Shown: piece by piece, positions 35,778-44,068 of the stretch
Numbering within the stretch: position 1 is the first letter of the stretch
How the letters are laid out: the number at the start of each line of letters is the position of its first letter
From: Neobacillus sp. FSL H8-0543
GTDB taxonomy: Bacteria; Bacillota; Bacilli; Bacillales; Cytobacillaceae
Direction: 5' to 3'
NCBI RefSeq assembly: GCF_038592905.1
Contig: NZ_CP151943.1
Location: forward strand, 1,862,501 to 1,926,500
DNA: 64,000 nucleotides
Program-made: the position numbers and the translations under genes
The notes under the pieces: generated by a model
The model's database searches: none
What the model was told of the DNA's origin: nothing
What the model saw: only the letters and a program-made list of their open reading frames with translations

Positions 35778-36440
35778 TCATAATTTACTAGTCGTTTGCC
35801 TTGCTTCTTTTACTACCGTAACAAAATCAGTAGCTTTCCTTTCAAGCTCCAATAAATAATCCTCGGTTATTTGTTTTTTAGTATTGACCAAAGAACTTCC
35901 TATTCCTGCGGCAACTGCACCCGCTTTAATGTACAAACCGACATTTGATATATCAAGCCCTCCAGTCACAATTAATGGAATATGAGGTAATGGACCATGA
36001 ATATCTTTAATATAATGTGGACCAAAGACATTAGCCGGGAATACCTTTACAAAATCAGCTCCGTTTTCATATGCAGTAAGGATTTCGGTTGGTGTAAATG
36101 CACCCGGTATGCTGACGGCACCATATCTTTTTGTTAGTTTAATTGTTTCGATATTTACGGTAGGCGAGAAAATAAATTTTGCTCCTGCCATAATCGCACT
36201 TCTTGCTGTCTCCGGATCAAGGACTGTTCCTGCACCGACAATGACTTCGTCTTGTAGTTCCGAGCATACTTTATCAATTAAATCCAGCACCCTTGGAGTT
36301 TCAACGGTGATTTCTAAAGTCTTTACACCTCCATTTTTAAGTGCATTCGCAATGGCTACAATGTTAGAAGGAAGAGCTCCACGGATAACCGCAACAATGC
36401 CATTTTCTTGAATCTCATTGGTTAAATTAATTGTAATCAA
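35778..36440 (-). CDS. KDPG/KHG aldolase
   Basis: 220-residue class I aldolase of the Eda/KdgA family, cleaving 2-keto-3-deoxy-6-phosphogluconate (or the related hydroxyglutarate) to pyruvate and an aldehyde. The N-terminal VAVIRG, the catalytic glutamate region LEITVETPR, GAGTV, the Schiff-base lysine region DFVKVFPANVFGPHYIK and the phosphate-binding VTGGLDISN are all seen. The start is uncertain: the open frame begins at TTG 36440, directly against AAAGGAG, and no ATG is in position; an ATT nine bases later is an alternative. It lies with a PfkB kinase, suggesting 2-keto-3-deoxy sugar-acid catabolism. Confidence 0.9.
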   Translation of the reverse strand: MITINLTNEIQENGIVAVIRGALPSNIVAIANALKNGGVKTLEITVETPRVLDLIDKVCSELQDEVIVGAGTVLDPETARSAIMAGAKFIFSPTVNIETIKLTKRYGAVSIPGAFTPTEILTAYENGADFVKVFPANVFGPHYIKDIHGPLPHIPLIVTGGLDISNVGLYIKAGAVAAGIGSSLVNTKKQITEDYLLELERKATDFVTVVKEARQTTSKL

Positions 36441-36583
36441 CTCCTTTGCCTATAAAATTAGTAACCTCTCACTCTATAAATCAGTGCCTTGGAGTAACGG
36501 CTATACGAATATGTTTTCATTCCTAAAAAGAAACTTTCACATCTTACATTCATCTCACCCCTTCCTAAATGCTAAAAATAGTA

Positions 36584-37135
36584 CTACTCAAGATTTGCAT
36601 GTCTATTCAGCATCTCGTTGTTCCTTTTTTGGTTCTTTTTCAGGCTATGTATGATAATTCCGTCAAGCAAAAGATGGACACTCTGGTCAAACTGATTTCC
36701 AAGAGGCTGGATTGTTCCTGGCTGTATAGATCGCCGGTGCTTAGTGGCAGCTGGAATAACGAGTAAATGATGACTGACACTTGCAATTTTTGAATCGCGG
36801 TTCGTTGTTACTAGAGTCACTATTGCACCAAGATCCCTTGCCCTAACTGCAAGCTCGTGAATACTGCTAGTAGAGCCTGAGCCTGAAATTAAAATTAACA
36901 AGTCTCCTTCGCTTATACTCGGTGTAATCGTTTCACCTACTACATATACTGTATAGCCTCCGTGCATGAGTCTCATCGCAAAAGCCTTTCCCATCAAGCC
37001 TGAGCGACCTTCACCATGAACAAAAATTCGTTTTGCCCTTTTAAGTTGGTTGGATACCTTTACTGCTTCCTCTTCGTCTACTTTTAAAAGAATCGAAGTG
37101 ATTTCTTCACCTATTGTTCGAATAATGGTCTTCAT
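36584..37135 (-). CDS. hxlB: 6-phospho-3-hexuloisomerase
   Basis: 183-residue SIS-domain isomerase converting hexulose-6-phosphate to fructose-6-phosphate in the ribulose monophosphate (formaldehyde-fixing) pathway. Features are the phosphosugar segment VHGEGRSGLMGKAFAMRLMHGG, the SGSGST motif (near residue 85) and the C-terminal QPLGNQFDQSVHLLLDGII typical of HxlB. The start overlaps the end of the hexulose-phosphate synthase gene by four bases (ATGA), and AAGGAG precedes it. The pairing with hxlA is the classic operon order. Confidence 0.93.
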   Translation of the reverse strand: MKTIIRTIGEEITSILLKVDEEEAVKVSNQLKRAKRIFVHGEGRSGLMGKAFAMRLMHGGYTVYVVGETITPSISEGDLLILISGSGSTSSIHELAVRARDLGAIVTLVTTNRDSKIASVSHHLLVIPAATKHRRSIQPGTIQPLGNQFDQSVHLLLDGIIIHSLKKNQKRNNEMLNRHANLE

Positions 37136-37755
37136 TTAGAAATCTTCTCCTTAAAATACCTTGCAACTTTGCCTCGATCAGATGCCATCGTTATGCTGCT
37201 TCCTACAATAATGATATCCGGGTTTTTTTCGAGAATTTTAGAGAGATTTTCGATCGTAATTCCCCCTGCAACAGATACTTGAATACCTTCTATAAAATCG
37301 GAAGTTGCAAATGATTCATAATCTAATACTTTCTGTTTCTGCAAATCCTTCCCATGGTGGAGACAAAAAAGGTCGACACCCAATTCAATCAGCCTATCAA
37401 TCCGTTTACAATCAGAAACACCTAGTAAATCAATCATGATTCTTTTATCGTAATACTTTGCTACCTCAAGTGAATCCATTATCGTTTGATCATTAGAAAA
37501 TGCCATCACAGTTGATATATCCGCTCCAGATTTAAAAGCTTGCTGGGTTTCATGCTTTCCTGCATCACATGTTTTCATGTCCGCTACGATGGTTTTATGG
37601 GAATATCTTTCCTTCATATCCCTTACAATAGCCAGTCCATACTCTTTAATTACTCCAGTACCAATCTCGATCAAATCGATTGAACTCTCTGTTTCTTTTA
37701 CAATTTGAAAACATTCTTCTCGCGTCAACCTATCGAGTGCAAGCTGCAAATACAT
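37132..37755 (-). CDS. hxlA: 3-hexulose-6-phosphate synthase
   Basis: 207-residue (beta/alpha)8 enzyme of the OMP-decarboxylase suprafamily, condensing formaldehyde with ribulose-5-phosphate. It begins MYLQLALDRL and shows EIGTGVIKEYG, the metal/catalytic motif VADMKTCDAG, and the phosphate-binding ends SVAGGIT and IIVGSSIT. The ATG at 37755 has GAGGTGGGAAAT upstream, and the length fits HxlA (about 210); the open frame extends 43 codons further into the kinase gene. The alternative, a 3-keto-L-gulonate-6-phosphate decarboxylase, is a close homologue, but the coupled hxlB favours HxlA. Confidence 0.88.
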   Translation of the reverse strand: MYLQLALDRLTREECFQIVKETESSIDLIEIGTGVIKEYGLAIVRDMKERYSHKTIVADMKTCDAGKHETQQAFKSGADISTVMAFSNDQTIMDSLEVAKYYDKRIMIDLLGVSDCKRIDRLIELGVDLFCLHHGKDLQKQKVLDYESFATSDFIEGIQVSVAGGITIENLSKILEKNPDIIIVGSSITMASDRGKVARYFKEKISK

Positions 37756-37771
37756 ATTTCCCACCTCAGAA

Positions 37772-38722
37772 CTATCTTTCAATAAATTCTCTTTCTCCCA
37801 TTTGGATGAGAACATCCTCGATATATGGAAGACCTTCATTGTCCCCCGATACAGATACGACCATGGAACCAATCGTATTTGCAAATTCTAACATTTTTTC
37901 AAGCGGCCAGTTGTTGATTACACCATATACAAACCCTGCATCAAAACCGTCTCCAGCGCCAACGGTATCCACAACTTTTCTGGAGTGGATAGCGGGGGCT
38001 TCAATATAACGTCCATTATGATAGCCAATTGACCCTTTTTCTCCTCTTTTTATGGCAATATGCGAAATACCATATTTCATACAAGCTTCGATAATCAGCT
38101 TCGGTTCTTTTACACCTAATAGAATCTCTGCTTCATCTTCTCCTGTTAAGATAATATCGACGTATGGCAATAATTGAGCTAATTTCATTTTTGCTTGCTC
38201 CTTACTCCAGAGTTTCAGACGAATATTCGGATCAAAGGAGATAAGGACGTTTTGTTTTTTTGCCAATTCAACCGCTTTCATGATAATCTCAAAATTCTGC
38301 TCACTCACCGCGGGAAAGACTCCGGTCACATGAAGTAATTTTACTTTCTTGAATAAATCTTCATCCAAATCATGGGGCGTCAATGTTGAAGTAGGTGAAT
38401 TAGCTCGATAATAAAAAGTTCGTCCACTACCATCTTCCATGATTTCTTTAAAATTTACAGATGTCTGATACCCATCAATCAGCTTAACCTCTGATATGTC
38501 AATTCCCTCACCACGGACAAAATTTTGAATATGACGGCCAAACTCATCGTTTCCCAGACGACTAATCCAGCCGGTTTTTAATCCTAATCGTGCACATCCA
38601 ATAGCAAAGTTAAGCTCTGCTCCACCAACTTTCCTATTAAAGGTTTCTACAAACCGCATTGGCCCCTTTGAAGCTGGGTTCATGGTAACCATTGCGTCCC
38701 CTATTGTTAAAATTTCTGCCAT
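37772..38722 (-). CDS. PfkB-family sugar kinase, probably 2-keto-3-deoxygluconate kinase
   Basis: 316-residue ribokinase-fold kinase. It begins with the sugar-binding GDAMVTMNP segment and the GGAELNFAIGCARLG motif. The catalytic signature is DTVGAGDGFDAGFVYG near residue 250. Residues such as GYQTSVNFKEIMEDGSGRTFYYRA resemble KdgK-type proteins. With KDPG aldolase two genes downstream it would complete the conversion of 2-keto-3-deoxygluconate to pyruvate and glyceraldehyde-3-phosphate. AAAGGGAGACGGGAGA precedes the ATG. It is 16 bases upstream of hxlA, so the genes are co-transcribed. Confidence 0.88.
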   Translation of the reverse strand: MAEILTIGDAMVTMNPASKGPMRFVETFNRKVGGAELNFAIGCARLGLKTGWISRLGNDEFGRHIQNFVRGEGIDISEVKLIDGYQTSVNFKEIMEDGSGRTFYYRANSPTSTLTPHDLDEDLFKKVKLLHVTGVFPAVSEQNFEIIMKAVELAKKQNVLISFDPNIRLKLWSKEQAKMKLAQLLPYVDIILTGEDEAEILLGVKEPKLIIEACMKYGISHIAIKRGEKGSIGYHNGRYIEAPAIHSRKVVDTVGAGDGFDAGFVYGVINNWPLEKMLEFANTIGSMVVSVSGDNEGLPYIEDVLIQMGEREFIER

Positions 38723-38788
38723 TCTCCCGTCTCCCTTTTTATATGTTCCTTCACTGTGATAAAAGGTAAAGTTAAGTATGCATTGTAG

Positions 38789-39793
38789 CTAGCATGATTC
38801 ACGAATAATCAATTCAGGCTCAAAGCGATATGTTTGTGGTTCTTTTTCAATGTCACTGCTTTCAATTTTTGTTAATAAAAGTTCTGCCGCTTTCTTCCCC
38901 ATATCAAAAGAAGGCTGTTTAATGGTTGTTATCGGGGGACTGTGAAAGTTCACGAAACTTACATCATCTATCCCGATCAAAGCAAAATCATCCGGAATTA
39001 AAAGTTTTTGCTCTTTGAAATAATATAGAATTTCCATTAATACGAAGTCATTACCAGCTAGTATTGCTTCTGGAGGTTTGGGAAGAGAAAGCATCTCTTT
39101 AAGCCCATCTTTAATTTGGTCTACCTCCAAAGCTAAAATGTATTCTTCTCTTATTGGAATACCAGCATCCTCAATTGCCTTTTTATACCCTTCAATACGC
39201 TCAGTTCTTGACGTGATATGTCGAACCAATGAATTTGTAACAATAGCGATTCGGTCATACCCTTTCTCGATAAAGTGTTGAACTGCTTTTTCTGAGGCAG
39301 CATGATTATTTAACATTATAGTATCGACAGGTATATCGGGTACAAGGCGATCCATAAATACAACAGGAAACCGTTCTTTCAAAATAGATCTATAAAGTTC
39401 TATATTCTTCGCTGTAGGGAACACAATAAGACCATCCACCTGTTTTGCTATTAACATCTCAAAATACTTTTTTTCTGTCTCATGATTATCATCTGCATTG
39501 CAAACAATAACATGATAATCATTTTCACGGCACACATCCTCGATTGCTCGAATGACTTGGGTTGAAAATGAGAGCAAAATATTCCCTACAATGACGCCAA
39601 TAGTGAAGGTTTTTTTCTGTTTTAAACTTCTTGCAATTATATTTGGACGATACCCAAGTTGGCTTACAGCCTGTTCAATTCTGTCCTTAGTTACCTCTCC
39701 CATATAGTCAAAACGCATGTTTAAAAATTGCGAAACTGTACTCTTTGATACATTCGCATGTTTAGCAACATCGGCGATCGTAACCCTTTTCAT
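38789..39793 (-). CDS. LacI-family transcriptional regulator
   Basis: 334-residue regulator. The N-terminal helix-turn-helix is TIADVAKHANVSKSTVSQFLN, with the hinge helix region LGYRPNIIARSLK. The C-terminal periplasmic-binding-like sensor domain begins FTIGVIVGNI and contains GIDDVSFVNFHSPPITTIKQP. The ATG at 39793 with GAGGAAGGTGTGT upstream is preferred over 39817, because MKRVTIADVA is the family start. It heads the kdgK-hxlA-hxlB-kdgA group and probably represses it until an inducer sugar acid appears. Three 13-bp direct repeats lie just upstream of it. Confidence 0.93.
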   Translation of the reverse strand: MKRVTIADVAKHANVSKSTVSQFLNMRFDYMGEVTKDRIEQAVSQLGYRPNIIARSLKQKKTFTIGVIVGNILLSFSTQVIRAIEDVCRENDYHVIVCNADDNHETEKKYFEMLIAKQVDGLIVFPTAKNIELYRSILKERFPVVFMDRLVPDIPVDTIMLNNHAASEKAVQHFIEKGYDRIAIVTNSLVRHITSRTERIEGYKKAIEDAGIPIREEYILALEVDQIKDGLKEMLSLPKPPEAILAGNDFVLMEILYYFKEQKLLIPDDFALIGIDDVSFVNFHSPPITTIKQPSFDMGKKAAELLLTKIESSDIEKEPQTYRFEPELIIRESC

Positions 39794-39817
39794 ACACACC
39801 TTCCTCAGAAATATCAT

Positions 39818-39869
39818 TTTAGTAATTCGGTTTAGTAATTCGGTTTAGTAATTCGATTTAGTTAGATTA
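39818..39869. repeat. Three tandem 13-bp repeats upstream of the LacI gene
   Basis: TTTAGTAATTCGG occurs twice and TTTAGTAATTCGA once without gaps, followed by a partial fourth copy. It sits 25 bases upstream of the regulator start, in the likely promoter. It is a direct, not inverted, repeat, so it is not a typical LacI operator. Confidence 0.75.
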
Positions 39870-39956
39870 TAATTCAAGAGGCAAGAAGTTTGCAATAGAA
39901 TATTCAAAAAATTCTTAATTTATATACTCGGTTAAAAATAGTTCTTAAAAAAATTA

Positions 39957-40131
39957 CTTGAATGCGATATTGATAGAATCTTGTTTGAAGATTATAGTAT
40001 GATCCGTGACTATCAGGCCATCGTCAGCACCTGCATCCTTCTTTTCACTTGATAGAGTGATATGGTTAAAACTTTCAATCAACTCTTTAATGAAAGGGGC
40101 TGTACGCCCCATTTTTGGTGTAAGGGCTGGT
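39957..40131 (-). pseudogene. Possible gene remnant cut by a palindrome
   Basis: An open minus-strand stretch encodes FIKELIESFNHITLSSEKKD and DGLIVTDHTIIFKQDSINIA to a stop at 39957. It has plausible composition but no start with a ribosome binding site, and its upstream end runs into the palindrome at 40131. A GGGGC/GCCCC hairpin followed by ATTTTT (40096-40116, plus strand) lies inside it. No family is recognised. Confidence 0.3.
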
Positions 40132-40222
40132 GCCACGGGAACGGTTCTCCTGGTTCATAATCTGGTAGGTCTCCACCGCCTTGCTCTAGTAACCGCAAAA
40201 AAAACAGAACCGTCCCTATGGC
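40131..40222. repeat. Dispersed palindrome copy, long form
   Basis: Begins GCCACGGGAACGGTTCTCCT and ends AGAACCGTCCCTATGGC with GGTAGGTCTCCACC inside. A further half copy (CCACGAGGACGGTTC) lies at 40231-40245. Confidence 0.75.
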
Positions 40223-40258
40223 TAAAACAAGCCACGAGGACGGTTCAAATACAGATAG

Positions 40259-40293
40259 CAAAGAAGGCCACTGAAAAATATCAGCGGCTTCCT
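40259..40293 (-). terminator. Terminator of the broken HTH/PBP gene
   Basis: On the minus strand GAAGCCGCTGA pairs with TCAGTGGCCTTC (with G-U and one mismatch), followed by TTTG. It lies directly past the stop codon of the pseudogene. Confidence 0.55.
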
Positions 40294-40295
40294 TT

Positions 40296-41197
40296 TTAAT
40301 AGGTTTCATAAATAATTTCCCCTGTCCGGGATGTATCATAATCTCCTAAAGAGTTTACTTCAGACTGAAACTGATTGGATGTTAAAATTTCCTTTACGGT
40401 ATTTATCAGTTGTTCTGTTTTTGGGGTTTTTAGAATAACCAGGTCATACTGTTCTGTAATTAATGGAACAAAATCAATTCCAACTATTTTCGCAGCTTTT
40501 TGAATTCCCACTCCTACATCAGCGATCCCAGTCGAGACAGCGGAAGCCACACTTAAATGGTTGGTCTCTTCGTGATCATATCCCTTAATGTTCCGAGAAG
40601 GATTCCCCGTGATTCTGAGTTGTTCATCAAGCAGAATTCGTGCTCCTGATCCTTTCTCTCGATTTATAATTTTCACATCTTCACGTTTTAAATCAGTCCA
40701 AAAAGTGAGGTTTAAAGGATTGCCCTTTTTAACGTAAAAACCTGCATTTCTTGAGAGAAGATTGACTAATACAAAAGGATAGCCTACCAATATTTTTTTA
40801 TGTATGGCAGATTATACTCTCCTGTATCCCAGTCAAACAGATGCAAGCTAACAATGTCGCAATCTCCATTGTACATAGAGATTAGGCTATTTAGACTTCC
40901 TGTAAAAGATCTTAATGGTTTATAGTCTGAATTCTTCTCAATATGTTGACCTAATATATCTAAAACTAGGTCCTGTCCGCTAATGACTATGTTGTCGGAT
41001 TCCTTTGTTTTGTTCCTGGTTGAATCGGCAACAGAGGGTGAAGAGGAAGTATTTTGACCCGTCTTATGTTTTTTTATAAAAACGTCCAAGTCTTTTGCAT
41101 CAATTCTCATCCGTCTGCCTACACGGAATACAGGTAGTTCCCCTTTTTTCACAAGGTCATAAAGGGTTAGTTTCGATACCTTTAATAGCTGCGACAC
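40296..41197 (-). pseudogene. Broken HTH regulator with molybdate-type substrate-binding domain
   Basis: Two adjoining frames together encode one protein. The first (41197 to 40784) has an excisionase/MerR-like helix-turn-helix, LLKVSKLTLYDLVKKGELPVFRVGRRMRI, then the start of a periplasmic-binding-like domain ending YIKKYW. The second (40790 to 40296) continues it with VGYPFVLVNLLSRNAGFYV to the end. A run of seven A at about 40791-40797 lies at the switch; one more A restores YIKKILVGYPFV. The family start is also missing: the frame opens at GTG 41197, and upstream WRLGE is in frame but runs into the right half of a palindrome (41204-41250). Relatives sense molybdate or tungstate. Probably non-functional. 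Confidence 0.85.
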
Positions 41198-41203
41198 CTC
41201 TCC

Positions 41204-41250
41204 TAGTCTCCAGCAACAACCAAAAAGCCACTAGAACCGTCCCTATGGCT
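41204..41250. repeat. Right half of a dispersed palindrome
   Basis: Carries GTCTCCAGCAACAACC and GCCACTAGAACCGTCCC, the right part of the long form, without the left GGGGACGGTTCT arm. It is fused directly to the truncated 5' end of the HTH/PBP pseudogene. Confidence 0.75.
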
Positions 41251-41254
41251 CCAA

Positions 41255-41863
41255 TCATTTAATAACCCCTATACTCTTCCCAGCAGTAATAGCTTGAATT
41301 CGATTCCGAACCTGCAATTTACTAAAGATATTAACAATATGATTTTTGATGGTTCCTTCTTTTAGCTTGAGGTGGGAGGCTATTTCTTTATTATTCAACC
41401 CGTTACTGATTAATTGCAGGATTTCAATCTCTCTTCTGGTCAATGGGTCAATCAATGGTCCAAATTCACTTCCACATTCGCGATTCCCCTCTACGCCATC
41501 GACAATCTCACCATATGCACGTTGAACAGTCATCCGCAATCGCTCTTCCGAAATTGGCTTAATGATGTAATCAAACGCAAAAACATCAAACGCAGCCAAT
41601 GCATATTCCTTATAGGAGGTCACAAACACAATCTTACTTGCGCAGCCACTCTCCCTGACCCGCCTCGAAAAATCAAGGCCATTTTCTCCTCGCATATTAA
41701 TATCAACGAAGAGTAAGTCAACCTTATGTTCCGTCAGAAAAGAAAAGGCCGTTGCTGTTTCTTGGAAGCAGCACATCACCTCGACACCATCAAGCTTCGC
41801 GAGCATCCGTGTCAGAATCAAATGCATGGCCTTTTCATCATCAACAATGATTACCTTCATCAT
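41255..41863 (-). CDS. Response regulator with LuxR-type output domain
   Basis: 202-residue response regulator. The receiver has DD at residues 8-9, phospho-acceptor D53-54 region LLFVDINMRGENG, conserved T in VFVTSYKEYA and K in YIIKPI; the latter two motifs are more like LytTR-family receivers. The output is a LuxR helix-turn-helix, LTRREIEILQLISNGLNNKEIASHLKLKEGTIKNHI. Its start overlaps the kinase stop by four bases (ATGA), so the two are a coupled pair. An inverted GTTGGTGTAC/GTATACCAAC site near the sinI-like gene and a related half site at the kinase promoter are candidate targets. Confidence 0.92.
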   Translation of the reverse strand: MMKVIIVDDEKAMHLILTRMLAKLDGVEVMCCFQETATAFSFLTEHKVDLLFVDINMRGENGLDFSRRVRESGCASKIVFVTSYKEYALAAFDVFAFDYIIKPISEERLRMTVQRAYGEIVDGVEGNRECGSEFGPLIDPLTRREIEILQLISNGLNNKEIASHLKLKEGTIKNHIVNIFSKLQVRNRIQAITAGKSIGVIK

Positions 41864-43644
41864 CCATTACCCTCTCCTAACTCCAGATGATTTCTTGGCA
41901 GCGAGAAAGAAAAGACACTCCCCTGCTTAACACCAGGTTTGAACCATATATCCCCACCATTGATTCGAATAAATTCTCTGCACAGTGTAAGTCCCAGACC
42001 AAGCCCTCGTTCCCCTGACGTCCCCGTAACAGGTGTCGGAAACTCCTCCATTAATAAATGACTAACCTGCTCAGGTGCAATACCGATCCCGGTGTCACTG
42101 ACAGAAACAGTAACGGTATCCCCCTTTTTCACGGCTGTTACTTCAATGCGCCCGCCATCCTCGGTAAATTTAATCGCATTCGTAAGCAGATTTCGAATGA
42201 TGACATTCAACATTTCCATATCCGCATACACAAGCGTTTCCATCGGCACCTTGGATAGGAGCTGAATTCTTTTTCGATCATAATGAACCTGTAACAAGCG
42301 AATTTGCTTCTGAACGATTTCAGATAGATTTCCAACAATCGGGTTAAACACCATTCCACCCCTCTGTGACCGAAACCAATCAAGCAAACTTTCGACAAGG
42401 GTATACGTATTTTCAAGCTGTTGGTCCATCGCCTCGACCACTTCCTCATGCTTCACACCGCAGACCTTCATTTCATCTCGCAGCAAATCCATCAAATTGA
42501 TCAGTATGGCAAGAGGATCACGGATATCATGTGCCACAACCGTAAACATCTTATCTTTAAAAGTGTTCAACTCTCTCAATTGCCTTTCATTGATCCGCAG
42601 CGTCTTTTCTGCGAGAACCGATTCCGTTACATCACTTAATAAAATCATTTTTCCAATCAGCGTTCTTTTTCGATTCGAAACCTGGGACACCTGAACATGA
42701 TAATAAGCAGTCCTTGTCCCACAGACCATCTTTACTCTGCCTTCAGGAACGGAATCAACGACCAGCCTCTCGAGCAAATCAGGATCATCCTTAAATAGGT
42801 GATCACCTGGCATCCCCATGGCTTTTTTCGCATGTAAGATCGGAAATATTTCCACTGAAGCACGGTTAAAGCTTATGACCCGATCATCTAAATCAAAGAC
42901 AATAACCGCATCCTTCATCGATTCAAATACCTTTTGCGATGCCACTGGGACAAGGTTTAGCATGTTATATTGATAAATCCCCCATGTATAAAAGATCCCT
43001 GAGAACAAGAAGCCAAATGGAGAAAAATCAATCGGTGAAGGAAGAAGGCCAGTTAAATAAAGCAGGGTTATTCCAAAAGGTGCGGCTGAGCCAATCATCA
43101 TGAAAGCAATTTGCTTTTTCATATGTAGAGCAGATTTCCTATACATCTGAATCAGCAGCCACATCCCAATCATGAATAGGAGATAGGAATAAGCAACATG
43201 AAGTAGGTAAAAAGGCCCCACTTCCATCGTGGCATGGGGGGAGCCTGTGGAGGTGTCAATACTCATGCTGGTGTAAAAAAGCTGATGCCACTCATTCGTA
43301 TAATACATAATAAACGTAGTAAGAGGAGTAAAGGCTAACAACGCTAATTCCCACTTACGAAGAAACCTCTTATGGTTGGTATAGTACAGCACCATCGCGA
43401 ACCAAATAAACGGACCGAATGAAATCCCGATATATTCAACCTTTAGCCAAAATTGAATACTCTCCAAATCGGAACTACTAATCTCAAACGCGTACCCAAA
43501 TGAGTAAAAGGAACTAGCAATCATACCAAAGAAGAGACTAATTGATATCGGATTCTCCCTTTTCCGCCATGCAAGGAACGCGATAAATAAAGATCCACAG
43601 GTGGTAACAAGTAGGAGCACGGATATATAAATGTTATTGGCCAT
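41860..43644 (-). CDS. 7TM sensor histidine kinase with PAS domain
   Basis: 594-residue membrane kinase. The N-terminal 7TM histidine-kinase sensor module spans about residues 1-215. A PAS domain follows (about 220-330; VFDLDDRVISFNRASVEIF). HisKA has the phospho-acceptor histidine in FTVVAHDIRDPLAILINL. HATPase shows NAIKFTEDGG, DTGIGIAPEQV and GERGLGLGLTLC. I chose the ATG at 43644 with TAGGGGATATGG upstream; the frame is open 18 codons further. It is the cognate partner of the downstream regulator. Signal unknown; the 7TM module in relatives sits with small-molecule sensing. Confidence 0.92.
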   Translation of the reverse strand: MANNIYISVLLLVTTCGSLFIAFLAWRKRENPISISLFFGMIASSFYSFGYAFEISSSDLESIQFWLKVEYIGISFGPFIWFAMVLYYTNHKRFLRKWELALLAFTPLTTFIMYYTNEWHQLFYTSMSIDTSTGSPHATMEVGPFYLLHVAYSYLLFMIGMWLLIQMYRKSALHMKKQIAFMMIGSAAPFGITLLYLTGLLPSPIDFSPFGFLFSGIFYTWGIYQYNMLNLVPVASQKVFESMKDAVIVFDLDDRVISFNRASVEIFPILHAKKAMGMPGDHLFKDDPDLLERLVVDSVPEGRVKMVCGTRTAYYHVQVSQVSNRKRTLIGKMILLSDVTESVLAEKTLRINERQLRELNTFKDKMFTVVAHDIRDPLAILINLMDLLRDEMKVCGVKHEEVVEAMDQQLENTYTLVESLLDWFRSQRGGMVFNPIVGNLSEIVQKQIRLLQVHYDRKRIQLLSKVPMETLVYADMEMLNVIIRNLLTNAIKFTEDGGRIEVTAVKKGDTVTVSVSDTGIGIAPEQVSHLLMEEFPTPVTGTSGERGLGLGLTLCREFIRINGGDIWFKPGVKQGSVFSFSLPRNHLELGEGNG

Positions 43645-43688
43645 TTTTCCATATCCCCTAATTAAAAATTTTAAATATTCAATAATAT

Positions 43689-43699
43689 TATACACCAAC
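43689..43699. promoter_or_regulatory. TACACCAAC half site at the kinase promoter
   Basis: TATACACCAAC, 45 bases upstream of the kinase start, repeats the arm of the inverted repeat located upstream of the sinI-like gene. Candidate autoregulatory site. Confidence 0.35.
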
Positions 43700-43790
43700 T
43701 AGAAACGAAGCGACGATTCTAACATGCTTCTAACTGAATGTTTTTCCCTTCAACAAGCCATTCCCAACTATGTTTTCACTAGAATACGAG

Positions 43791-43818
43791 AAAAAAGGAA
43801 CAGCATCATGGCTATTCC
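43791..43818 (-). terminator. Terminator of the sinI-like gene
   Basis: On the minus strand GGAATAGCCATGATGCTGTTCC forms a hairpin (GGAATAG/CTGTTCC, one G-U pair) followed by TTTTTT. Hence the small gene is transcribed separately from the downstream kinase. Confidence 0.8.
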
Positions 43819-43874
43819 CTTCTCTATTCTCCAATTGATCATCAAAAACTTGATCTTCACTACAAACCTGTTGA

Positions 43875-44003
43875 TTACTCTCTAGTAACCTGGTTATTCT
43901 TTTTCATTTGCTCAAAGAATTCCCGAACGGAATCGATAGATAAACCCATATCCCTAGCTTCTCGGAGTAATTCCTCCCATTGATTTTGTATGTTGGTTTC
44001 CAT
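43875..44003 (-). CDS. SinI-family antirepressor peptide
   Basis: 42-codon gene encoding METNIQNQWEELLREARDMG, then LSIDSVREFFEQMKKNNQVT and a short end. The W-x2-L-x2-EA-x3-GLS-x2-(I/V)R-x-F pattern matches the SinI antirepressor domain, which in Bacillus subtilis binds the repressor SinR and releases tapA-sipW-tasA matrix genes. AAAGGTGATGTA precedes the ATG and a terminator follows. No SinR-like gene is in the window. The presence of TasA- and SipW-like genes 10-13 kb away makes a matrix-switch role plausible. Confidence 0.85.
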   Translation of the reverse strand: METNIQNQWEELLREARDMGLSIDSVREFFEQMKKNNQVTRE

Positions 44004-44030
44004 TACATCACCTTTGACTTTAGGAGTTTA

Positions 44031-44068
44031 GTTGGTGTACAAGGAGAGTAGTCATGAGGTATACCAAC
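44031..44068. promoter_or_regulatory. Inverted repeat upstream of the sinI-like gene
   Basis: GTTGGTGTAC (44031-44040) and GTATACCAAC (44059-44068) are inverted with nine of ten matches and an 18-base spacer, 28-65 bases upstream of the start. Likely a regulator binding site overlapping the promoter. Confidence 0.55.
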
